Shown: in pieces, positions 10,026 through 17,567 of the stretch
Numbering within the stretch: the first letter of the stretch is position 1
How the letters are laid out: each line of letters opens with the position of its first letter
Origin: Ichthyophonus hoferi
Taxonomy: Eukaryota > Opisthokonta > Ichthyosporea > Ichthyophonida > Ichthyophonidae
Assembly: GCA_002751075.1 (NCBI GenBank)
Contig: NAOQ01000044.1
Location: 178,658 to 196,224, forward strand
Length of the DNA: 17,567 bases
Direction of reading: 5' to 3'
The notes under the pieces: generated by a model
What the model saw: only the letters and a program-made list of their open reading frames with translations
Databases searched by the model: none
Told to the model about the DNA's origin: nothing
Position numbers and translations under genes: made by a program

Positions 10026-10467
10026 CTTAAATACTATCGTACCCCCATTTGGATAGCGAATTATCCCGTTTCCTCATTTAATGTAAAAGTATTTTGTATA
10101 CTGCATACCATAACAATAATCGATCTACTGGTTATATAAGAATATTCAATGAACTATAAATAAAAACACGCGAACGGTTCAGACGAGAGCGGTAAATACA
10201 CTAAACACGGTTCCAACACCTTTTTTCATCAAAGGTACAATAGAACTTTGAACACTTTTGGAGCCAAATCGTTCTATGTTTTTTTCTATTACAGTTTATT
10301 TCGTTATGATACTGGGCCGCGCCTGGGGAACCATTAGCACGGGCGCATCAATGCTCAGTCTTATTTTTTGCTAATTAAATACTGTTTTATAAACGGTATA
10401 AACGCTTTTACATCAATGAGGAAATGTGTTAATTCGCTATCTAAACAAGGACACAATAGTATTTAAG
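10026..10467. mobile_element. Non-autonomous DNA transposon (MITE) with long TIRs
   Basis: Terminal inverted repeats of about 75 bp: left 10026-10101, right 10396-10467 reversed. They share CTTAAATACTAT at the outer end, TAGATAGCGAATTA/TGGATAGCGAATTA and TTTCCTCATT inside, at roughly 80% identity. The flanks offer a TA duplication (10024-10025 and 10468-10469), as in Tc1/mariner. The palindromic TTAA near both ends (10027-10030, 10463-10466) would also fit piggyBac-type duplication, so the superfamily is left open. The 440-bp body has no transposase frame. A GC-rich patch with GCGCC...GGGCGC arms lies at about 10320-10348. TIR divergence indicates an old insertion. Confidence 0.85.
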
Positions 10468-10489
10468 TATTGCGGTAAGATTGGACAAT

Positions 10490-10640
10490 TGTAGTGGGTC
10501 TCTGTGACCAATCGTAAGTAGGATTAGCCAATAATAATATTTGCAATCAGTTCCATTTAAGGTAGAGAATACAACCCAACAGATGTTAACCGCAATTGAC
10601 ATGCGCGATAGTATCCGTTGTGAAACCAGTGCACACTATT
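10490..10640. repeat. Dispersed repeat, copy B
   Basis: Shares TAGTGGGTCTC, ATTAGCCAA, GCGATA and TTGTGAAA in order with 7515-7625. It also shares its start (GTGGG..TC..G.GAC) with a further partial copy at about 10700-10750 (GCAGTGGGCTTCACAGACGA). It directly follows the MITE. Confidence 0.5.
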
Positions 10641-10930
10641 TCCTCTTCTAACTAGGTTTTAGATGAGTCAGAAGACATCTTAACCCTATGGTAGATAAAC
10701 CATTGCAGTGGGCTTCACAGACGAATACCTAAAAATATTTGGCAGTTTAACTAAACGTTATGATTTCCTACACATAAGTTTCCCAAAGAGAATAATAAAG
10801 CATATTCCAAGCGTAATAAGTAAATATTTCTATTATCTTCTGTCCCTTAAACTCTATGTGTAATGAGCACGTATCTATAAATAACATTTTATAGTTCAGA
10901 TACTCTAGAGGGGTGTTAGGCCTAAATTAA

Positions 10931-11130
10931 GTATCGATCAATGTGATCGGCTAGATTATCAGTTTAATCTAAGAGTTAAATGTAAATCATATCTCAATCC
11001 GTGCGATCAACTACATTTTGGCCTAATCTAAGAATTCCATATAGATGAGGCCTTGATCGAGATGGACAACTAGTCCAATAGACTGATATTGGATTGTTAC
11101 TATTAACCTAATCTAAATTATAGAAATCTC
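10931..11130. repeat. Degenerate 60-75 bp tandem repeat
   Basis: Two recognisable units (GTGATCGGCTA...TTAATCTAAGA and GCGATCAACTA...CCTAATCTAAGA) start near 10931 and 10991. A weaker third begins near 11054 and ends in CCTAATCTAAA. There is no coding potential. Confidence 0.5.
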
Positions 11131-12134
11131 ATTTTTTCTGGGCCATTGTGCATGGCAGATTAGGAGATAACTGTAGTATTTAACGATCTGACAGGATTCA
11201 GATTAAACACTGGAATTGCCAGAAAGATTTCAAGGAAAAAATGATAGTATGATAGATCACTATGCTGATTGGCAATAGTTTGGTCAAAGAGAGGATTTAG
11301 ATTGAGCCCTAAAATTTACAGAGGGGAGTTTATGTTTATAGGTTAAGCAACATAGGTTACAATGATAAATGAGATTTCTTAATACAAGATAGATAACTTG
11401 ACTGGATTAAAACTTACTATCTCAGAAATAGCCAATACTCAAAAAGACATACACCATTTGCCAATCATAAACCTACTATCTTTATATATATAATTAATAA
11501 TTGGCTAATGTATTTATTCAAGTTGGTAGTTAAACCATTATCATATATGCGAACAGGCTTACAGAAGTCATATTATTATTCCTGATGCGAGAAACCGTTA
11601 CTTCAGTTGTAGTGTTGATTGGCTCCTCCCCCACATGGATATTTCTTAAACTAAATTTAGAGTCACATGTCATACATAGACTTAACACGTGTCTTCCCAT
11701 TCATACATCACCATAAGCATTAAATTTGTTATGGCGTTTTGGTTGATTCTTAGTGGTAGTATGACTATATATCAATATGTATATATAATAAGCATTCTAG
11801 ATTTCAGCACCTGATCGTATGTTCTCCATATACCTCGTATAACAAGAGATGAAATATGTTTTCATACAAACAAATATATCCATGTATAACGTATAAGAAA
11901 ATAAATACGCATATACATATTGATGTAGATCGGATATAAAAATAACTAAGCATATGTACCATACAGTTCATATGTGGTTGTAAGTGCTCTTATATAGGAG
12001 TCCTATATGATGTATATGTACGTATGTATGTAATGTATGTATGTATGTATGTATGTAATTATCCTAATAGTACAGTATTAACTACATTAACTAAGCAGCA
12101 TAATAACTTGTAATAAGGATGTTTCTGGGCACAA
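11131..12134. other. Non-coding region 3' of the coiled-coil gene
   Basis: No supported frame. GATTGGCTCCTCCCCC at about 11610-11627 is a CCAAT box beside a C-rich patch, a possible promoter piece. ATATAGGAGTCCTATAT at 11992-12008 is a perfect 8-bp palindrome with a single-base centre. The poly-A site of the minus-strand gene should lie within a few hundred bases below 12135. Confidence 0.4.
12017..12058. repeat. (TGTA)n microsatellite
   Basis: Imperfect tetranucleotide run, about nine units. Confidence 0.9.
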
Positions 12135-12220
12135 TCATATTCCTGTCGTAGATGGTTTGTTCTTGGAGCCAATGTACGAGTGACCTATCAAAGGTGGCAT
12201 GCCCGAGGATTCGACTATAT
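12135..12220 (-). CDS. Coiled-coil gene, last exon with stop
   Basis: Acceptor CATCTACAG. In the phase set by exon 7 it reads DIVESSGMPPLIGHSYIG then SKNKPSTTGI and TGA at 12137-12135. Confidence 0.8.
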
Positions 12221-15200
12221 CTGTAGATGCATAGATGATTGTATGATAGTATGATAGTATGTATGATAGTAGGGTAGTGTGATAGTATGGTTGTGATGGT
12301 ATGATAGTATGATAGTAGGGTAGTATGTTAGTATGGTTGTGATAGTATGATAGTGAAATAGTATGATAGTGAAATAGTATGATAGTATATATGGTAGTAA
12401 ATTTAAGAATTAGATTCGGTTTGTAAAAACCAAACGGAATGTAAACATGAAAGGAAGTATATGTTTGTATACATAAATTCCATGTTAAATAAGTGCGGTA
12501 GATATAATCATACCAATGATAGTGTAAAATCTATAGGTGTGCCACAAATGAGTGATGATTATACACTAAGGATATTGAATGTTTATAATATAGAATCATT
12601 TAAAACACATCGGCATACATACAAATATATATATATATATACTAATGATACAAAGAATCTCTCAATTCCTATTGATACTGGAGGATTAATAGAGAAATAA
12701 TATATCTAAAGATATAGGATATATACTTGTGCATCTGTAAATCCTTACATACTATATTTTATAGTTAATCAAATATTTGATACAATTTTTACAATTAATC
12801 AAACATTAAATGGTATTTATAACAACCAATCAGATCTTGAAGATAAGTTATTTCATCAAATTAAAATTTAACCTTTAAGCATTGTAATCCATCAACTCTT
12901 AGACACTATTTATCGCAACCAATCAACTCTTGCATACTTTCTATTGCATCCAGCCAATATTGAAATGCTATGTATAGAAAATAACTAAATAAATACAAGT
13001 TTCTGTCAATCATTTACATAATTATAATAAATACTACCCTTACCATTTCTGGGCGGAAGACCTTGGCTGGTAGAAAGAGAAAACATAGAAGAACTCTCTG
13101 ATTGGGTTTGGAGATTGGATCGCAACCACTTAGCCCTTTGATATTCTGTAAGGGTAAGGGAAAAGATAATTAATTGGTTGGAAATGGAAAGCCGAAGGGG
13201 TGATTGGCTAATTTGTACTACGATAAATATATGGGCGAATGAGAGTTTAGAGTTGACTTACCAAGATCTAAGAGTTGTCTTGATTTCTCTTTTAAGGCCT
13301 GGCTTTCATCCAGTTGTTTCGTTTGGTAGGTCTGTGTGTTTGGGTGTATGTATAGGTGAATACGTACGTATGTATGCATATATAATCTTATATATAATAG
13401 TATATATAGATGGAGAAAAGTAGACGAACACGGGTACTTGACATAAAGTGATATAGGATAACCCATTACTCGAGCGTCTATACTTACAGATTTCATATAA
13501 AACAAAATAATTAGAACAAAACCAAATCCTGTCTGGCATACAAAAATATTTCCTATATCTACCTACAAAGGTAAAGAAAGGAGAGAGGAGAGGGACAGGG
13601 AGATGGAAAGAGAAAGATATATATTGTACATTTATATATATATATATTAAACTACACCATATACGGATACCTATTATATATAATATCGTCTGTTTTAGCA
13701 TTCCAGCACAATGTTTCTATTTTTTTTCCCTGTTAGCTAATCTTTACAAGAGTGTGTTTAATGTAATATAGGGGCTATTGCCTTCATAAATTTAGAATAG
13801 CGCAGTTACATTTTTACAAAATAATGCTTTTATGGCAAGCTCTGTATCTTACCAATCAGACACATATTATAAGTATTCCCTTTTACCGCCCTCTATCCCA
13901 CAAATTGGCATACCATAAGACCTGCTTGTAGATGTATATTGTTTTCCCCTAATCGTTTTATGTCCTCTTGATGGGTCTATATCCCAATGACCCATTGAAT
14001 GTGAATGTTAATATAACCGATTGCACGCATTGGTTAAGAACAATCATGCATTATTTATTGCGTTCTATAAAGGATATGTAAATATATATCTATATAATTA
14101 TCAAAAGATGTCTACCAATCATATTACAGCCTTCACACCCTACACCCCCTGTATGATAAGATGGCAATATCCAAGCAAGGAATGGACAAGCCAATCAAAA
14201 CAGGATAGCCGCTTTTAAAATTTATACATGATCTGTAACCTGATCCAATGATCAGACTACATATATGTAAATGGTCATATGGTATATACATATAAACCAA
14301 TGGGATACCTCCACATGTCAGAGAGGTGGATCATGCGCCAAGACCTTCCTAATATGGAGATAATGTGTGGCTTTATAGACAGGACGGCATGGTTTGTGAT
14401 AGGACATGATGAACAGATTGATGGTGGTAACTGATTGCTATTGGTCCATGTTGTGGGTACAGAGTATCTCAGACAAGTGATTGTGCAAGTGTAATATAAA
14501 GTATATGTGCTGAGAAAAAAGACTGAACGTAACAGTGTATTATATACAACCCGAGCTATCCTACCACTACTGGACCTACCTTGCTCTGTGTTTCTAATCT
14601 TAAGGCTTTATCTTCCGCTGCCTTCACATCACTTTTACTAGCCGCTAACTGACCCTGCATATATAGGTATAGGTATAAATATATATATAAGTATAGGTGA
14701 TTAGAGCGGTTCATCTACACACGTATACACAGGTGTATGTAAGTGTGACCAAAGTATGTATTCTACTATGCAAACAGGGTCAATTGACATATTTTATTAT
14801 CCTTACCTACCAATCAGTATTTAGTATTCAGAAAACTCTATCCGTCACTTATATCCACGCTCAGTTTCTATGTTTCTCTTTAGTATAGTTAATATCACAA
14901 GGTTAATTATTATTAAATATCGATGTATCTCTCCCTCCCCACCTCCCTCTCCCCTAGCCCTGTCCTATACCCCCTACCTCGAGTGTGCTAATCTTGTTCT
15001 CTAAGGCCTGCATACGACTATACAGGGGCTTCTTCTCCGACACTTCAGCGTCCAGGGCATTATGAAGCTAGAATAAAGGATAATTAGAGTTATAATGTCC
15101 CAGAATAAGATTGGTTTAAAAGATAATTATAATTATAATGCCCCATAAAATTAATTTAAAATATAATGTCCAAATGATTGGTTTCAGGGTTAACTATAGT

Positions 15201-16620
15201 TAAAATATCTAATATGATTGGTCTAGAAAACAAGGTGTTTTTAACAAAAAGATCTTGAACAAGAGAAGAAAACAGAGAAATATGGAAGAAATAAATGAAG
15301 TAGAGTTTATACGCTCTACCCTCAGATAGAGGTAGATGCCTGCATACATTCGTATATAGGTACTCAAAACCATATATATATATATATATATGTATGTATC
15401 TATGTATGTATCTATGTATGCATGCATGCATATAAAATATATATACCGTAGTATTCTCTGACACTAGGGTATCGACGGTCGCTGATTGGTCCAAACGAGT
15501 TTGGTTAAAAGTGCTGTTTGTCTCTCTAGAAGCACTCAGTGCCTTCTAGAGAGGAAGAGGGGGAGGGTATGATTAGTATATGAACATCAGTTGAATGAAG
15601 AAAAGAGCTAGATTAAACAATTACTACGGAGGAGGAGGAGGAACAGGAAAAGAGAGACGGAGACAGGTAGAGAGGGAGAGAGCAAGAAAAGGTAGAAGTA
15701 TAAACAAGAGAGATATGGAAGAAAGTCAAAACGATTGGTTAAAATAAAATAAAAATGAGGTAAAGTATGATAATTGGTGGGGTTATATGCACAGGAAAAT
15801 TTAATTCCAGATCCTGTATTTAAAGTAGCAATGCCATTCAATTGGTTCAAGATTATGATCATGATTTAACTGGCCAATGGCCAATAAAGTTTTATTTAAA
15901 CTCAGCAAGTGTCACAATCTCCATCAAATAAAATATGACTTTAATACGTATATAAGGGATAGCATTGAATATGATAGGACTACACGTATGAATGGCAAAT
16001 AGAGTAAGCCGAATCGTGTTTGAGATTGGCGTATTAAAACGATGGTAGAGAGGGGTAACAGAATAGTGCCTTAAGGTCTCGGTTGTCTGCTTGTAATTGG
16101 TGTAATTCTTGCTGTATGCTGCCGAGGGCCGCTTCCGCCTGGATAGTAAGGGTTATTTTTATTACATGTAGAGCATACAGGCCAATAGCTACATAGTTGA
16201 GATGTAGGGAATAATGGTTTTCCATTGGTGGAGAAACACCGTGTCACGTGATGTGCACGTATGTATGGTGCATGTTTGTATGTTCAATCAATCTATATAA
16301 CCAATAGCAGTGAATTGACTCCTTTAAAGGAAGTAAACCACTGGTAGTTAACAGAGAGAGGAAAATCATTGGTTCTCGATCATCTAGGAATTTAAAATAG
16401 AACAGAAACTTATACTCATTGGCTATATTATAAATATCATCCTCTCTACCCCAGGGGGCCTATCTCTTCCAACCTATATTCAACCAATCAGATCTTAACC
16501 CATAACCCCACTTACCAGTGCTGCCTTTCTTTGACTCTCCTTCTGTATTAGGTAATCATCCTGACACTGGGTCTGCATTTGAACCAATGCCTCCTGGAGC
16601 TGCAGCACAATATCTTCTTG
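12135..16620 (-). CDS. Spliced coiled-coil protein gene, eight 3' exons
   Basis: Eight exons on the minus strand, in transcript order: 16620-16516, 16138-16070, 15545-15447, 15067-14978, 14654-14580, 13331-13262, 13145-13044 and 12220-12135. Their lengths (105, 69, 99, 90, 75, 70, 102, 86 nt) sum to 696, exactly 231 codons plus a TGA. Seven acceptors end CAG or TAG after pyrimidines (the eighth, before exon 6, is ACACAG), and six of seven donors are GT (GTAAGT twice, GTAGGT, GTAGGG, GTATAT, GTAAGG). The first five junctions are phase 0 and the last two phase 1. The product is Gln/Glu/Lys/Leu-rich over about 190 residues with heptad-like Leu spacing (QELHQLQADNRDLK, ALENKISTLEGQLA, ALKEKSRQLLDLEY). 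It then becomes a Ser/Pro/Gly-rich tail ending KNKPSTTGI. It is probably a structural or scaffold coiled-coil protein, but no named family is recognised. The 5' exons and start codon were not found in 16621-17567, so the gene is taken as partial. Confidence 0.85.
12236..12398. repeat. GATAGTAT minisatellite in the last intron
   Basis: Octamer-like GATAGTAT/GGTAGTAT units with a higher-order 46-bp period (AGGGTAGT blocks at 12271 and 12317). A shorter 16-bp unit (GTATGATAGTGAAATA) repeats after it. Confidence 0.9.
12764..12978. repeat. Degenerate ~31-bp CCAATCA tandem array
   Basis: Seven diverged units. Their AATCA/CCAAT cores lie at 12768, 12798, 12829, 12855, 12891, 12922 and 12957, so spacings are 30, 31, 26, 36, 31 and 35 (mean about 31.5). 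The best units read CAACCAATCAACTCTTGCAT and CAACCAATCAGATCTTGA. It lies in the last intron of the coiled-coil gene. Confidence 0.7.
13044..13145 (-). CDS. Coiled-coil gene, exon 7
   Basis: Acceptor CCCTTACAG, donor GTAAGG. In the phase set by exon 6 it reads EYQRAKWLRSNLQTQSESSS then MFSLSTSQGLPPRN. The coiled coil gives way here to a Ser-rich tail. The other open frame in this exon is much more hydrophobic and is rejected by the phase. Confidence 0.8.
13146..14579. other. Intron sequence around exon 6
   Basis: Apart from exon 6 (13262-13331), no further exon could be supported here. It holds a purine-rich tract at 13566-13620, a TA-rich run at 13618-13650, and many isolated CCAAT/ATTGG motifs (13852, 14115, 14190, 14297 and others). 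Confidence 0.5.
13262..13331 (-). CDS. Coiled-coil gene, exon 6
   Basis: Acceptor ACACAG, donor GTAAGT. 23 codons plus one base, TYQTKQLDESQALKEKSR then QLLDL. It is followed by a phase-1 intron and preceded by the longest intron seen (about 1.25 kb), so a small extra exon there is not ruled out. Confidence 0.8.
14580..14654 (-). CDS. Coiled-coil gene, exon 5
   Basis: Acceptor TATATGCAG, donor GTAGGT. 25 codons, GQLAASKSDVKAAEDK then ALRLETQSK. Confidence 0.85.
14658..14699. repeat. TATAGG/TA-rich microsatellite
   Basis: Imperfect TATAGG and TA units directly upstream (minus strand) of the exon 5 acceptor. Confidence 0.8.
14978..15067 (-). CDS. Coiled-coil gene, exon 4
   Basis: Acceptor TTTATTCTAG, donor GTAGGG. 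30 codons, LHNALDAEVSEKKPLYSR then MQALENKISTLE. Confidence 0.85.
15079..15222. repeat. Second CCAAT array, opposite orientation
   Basis: Four diverged copies of TATAATGTCC, a short spacer, then ATTGGTTTAAAA. ATTGG or ATTAA cores lie at 15110, 15150, 15177 and 15217 (spacings 40, 27, 40). It sits in the intron between exons 3 and 4, with CCAAT on the minus (transcript) strand. Confidence 0.65.
15371..15446. repeat. (TA)n-(TGTATC)n-(TGCA)n microsatellite
   Basis: Compound microsatellite ending exactly at the exon 3 donor, so the donor GTATAT is itself part of the TA-rich run. Confidence 0.9.
15447..15545 (-). CDS. Coiled-coil gene, exon 3
   Basis: Acceptor CCTCTCTAG after a long pyrimidine tract, donor GTATAT. 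The 33 codons start KALSASRETNSTFNQTR and end VDTLVSENTT. The donor lies at the very edge of a TA-rich microsatellite. Confidence 0.8.
15550..15700. repeat. Purine-rich tract, pyrimidine-rich in the transcript
   Basis: GA-rich on the plus strand with a GGA trinucleotide run near 15630. On the minus strand it is a long CT-rich stretch leading into the exon 3 acceptor, as expected of a polypyrimidine tract but unusually long. Confidence 0.7.
16070..16138 (-). CDS. Coiled-coil gene, exon 2
   Basis: Acceptor CTATCCAG; 23 codons, AEAALGSIQQELHQLQADN then RDLK. No GT donor fits. The phase and the next exon call for AAG|GCACTA, which would be a GC-AG intron. Confidence 0.75.
16516..16620 (-). CDS. 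Coiled-coil gene, exon 1 of those visible
   Basis: Acceptor CTTACAG (16627-16621), donor GTAAGT. Its 35 codons start QEDIVLQLQEALVQMQTQ and end QKESQRKAAL. An acceptor precedes it, so it is internal, not the first exon. Confidence 0.85.
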
Positions 16621-16711
16621 CTGTAAGCAGGGACAAGTAAGGTGACGTGTACTAGTTGAATAATATCTCCAGGATATGGGATGGATATAGCTAGAAATCT
16701 ACGCACCACAT

Positions 16712-16745
16712 GCACATATACATACACATACATACATATATATGT
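16712..16745. repeat. (CATA)n / TA microsatellite
   Basis: Imperfect CATA/CACATA units, then TATATATG. Confidence 0.85.
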
Positions 16746-16807
16746 AGGAATATAAGTATCTAATGTAAGGCATAACGGGAAAAAACTGTTGTTTTTATAA
16801 TAATTAT

Positions 16808-16923
16808 ATTGACCCAATGAAACTATTTAACTATTTAATATTAATTAAAATGGTTTAAATAATCTATTGAGCTAATGAAACTATTAAGCTAATTGATATT
16901 AATTAAATAATTTGAGTAATCAT
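16808..16923. repeat. 58-bp tandem duplication
   Basis: Two copies starting at 16808 and 16866 (ATTGACCCAATGAAACTATT and ATTGAGCTAATGAAACTATT), both with ATATTAATTAAA further on. Only copy 1 keeps an intact CCAAT. Confidence 0.8.
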
Positions 16924-17567
16924 ATAATTGGATGCAAGCACATATAAACGCCCTCCTTCATTATCTCTATAAGGTTATTTTACTATATATGGCTAGGATC
17001 ATATATAGTAACAATAATAGAGATAAAAATACTATCGCTTCTAACCTAATGGGTTTTATTATTGGATGTAAATGCATCAGAGAGAGGGATGCATTATGTC
17101 TGCTGGACTAATGAAGACAGGTGTTATTCAGATAGCACGGGAGGTTCATTGATTGGGTATTTGTCAGGGTATGCACGGATGTGCGGGATAAAGTGGATGG
17201 TACGGTTGTATACGTGAGCGTGTGGGTGGGTATGGGTATATGTAGCCTGCTATGGCACTACAATATGTAAAAATATAGATGGATAGAGAGAGAAAGAGAG
17301 ATGCGTGGAGAGTTAACTAAATAAATAGATAACAAGGCATATATATATAGAGAAATAGGTAGATAGAGAGAACTGGGTAGAGGGATAGATATATTAAGAG
17401 AAAACATAGTTTTGCACTAAGTTACACTTGTACAGACACACAATCAAATGGCACAGGATATGTAGATTGTAGATACCCATGTCACCATAAAATATAACAG
17501 AACAAACCATATACATATAGTTTAGATATATAACAATAGCGGTAAATTTCATATAGCAGGGGGGGGG
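16924..17567. other. Upstream of the visible coiled-coil exons; no exon supported
   Basis: Low-complexity GATA/GA-rich DNA dominates 17270-17400. A minus-strand frame at about 17120-17250 containing HIRAYPDKYPINEPP is open but has no good donor, so it is not called. The last seven bases are all G, probably a contig-end artefact. Confidence 0.4.

Noticed and set aside
12461-12700. 79-codon plus-strand frame (MFVYINSMLNKCGRY...)
   Set aside because: It lies inside the last intron of the coiled-coil gene on the opposite strand, includes a TA microsatellite, and shows no domain. Length is within chance for AT-rich DNA.
14310-14450. Higher-complexity stretch considered as an exon between exons 5 and 6
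   Set aside because: No acceptor-donor pair keeps phase 0 on both sides, and the translation lacks coiled-coil character.
15156-15494. 112- and 72-codon minus-strand frames rich in Tyr/Ile repeats
   Set aside because: They read through the exon 3 donor into a microsatellite; only the first residues, before the donor, are exon.
17120-17250. Minus-strand frame containing HIRAYPDKYPINEPP as a possible upstream exon
   Set aside because: No convincing donor follows, and the upstream part is simple-sequence ACCC/TACC repeats.

Overview
This is AT-rich eukaryotic DNA (roughly one third G+C by eye). It carries one intact single-exon housekeeping gene, one spliced gene that is only visible after reading splice sites on the minus strand, and about 8 kb of transposon-scarred, repeat-rich DNA between them. 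The riboflavin kinase has the compact opisthokont form, and old Ty1/copia and Ty3/gypsy pieces occur together. These suit an early-diverging fungus or another intron-rich opisthokont, but the lineage cannot be fixed from this window. The poly-A start and poly-G end look like contig ends or assembly artefacts.

Layout. 1-1110: no gene seen. 1111-1695 (minus): riboflavin kinase, complete. 1696-2260: probable divergent control region with a CCAAT box and a TATA-like box pointing right. 2261-3480: weak short open stretches and an (ATT)n microsatellite. About 3540-6192 (plus): an old, broken Ty1/copia fossil with integrase, reverse transcriptase and RNase H remnants. 6165-6431 (minus): an 88-codon open segment that looks like the last exon of an unrecognised host gene, whose stop lies inside the copia fossil in antisense. 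7083-7506: three tandem copies of a 136-bp repeat. 8049-8223 and 8588-8761: two diverged copies of a 175-bp repeat. 9340-9895 (minus): fossil Ty3/gypsy integrase. 10026-10467: a non-autonomous DNA transposon with about 75-bp terminal inverted repeats. 10490-11130: further degenerate repeats.

12135-16620 (minus) holds the main discovery: the 3' part of a coiled-coil protein gene made of eight short exons (69-105 nt). They splice in frame into 231 residues ending at a TGA. Its 5' end lies beyond the window or was not found. The introns are full of CCAAT/ATTGG pentamers (about 39 in 4.5 kb by hand count, against about 9-10 expected from composition). They include a seven-unit degenerate array with about 31-bp spacing and a second array with the motif on the other strand. 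This intronic CCAAT field is the most unusual signal in the window.

No tRNA, rRNA, CRISPR or bacterial-type operon was seen. Riboflavin kinase and the coiled-coil gene show no functional link.
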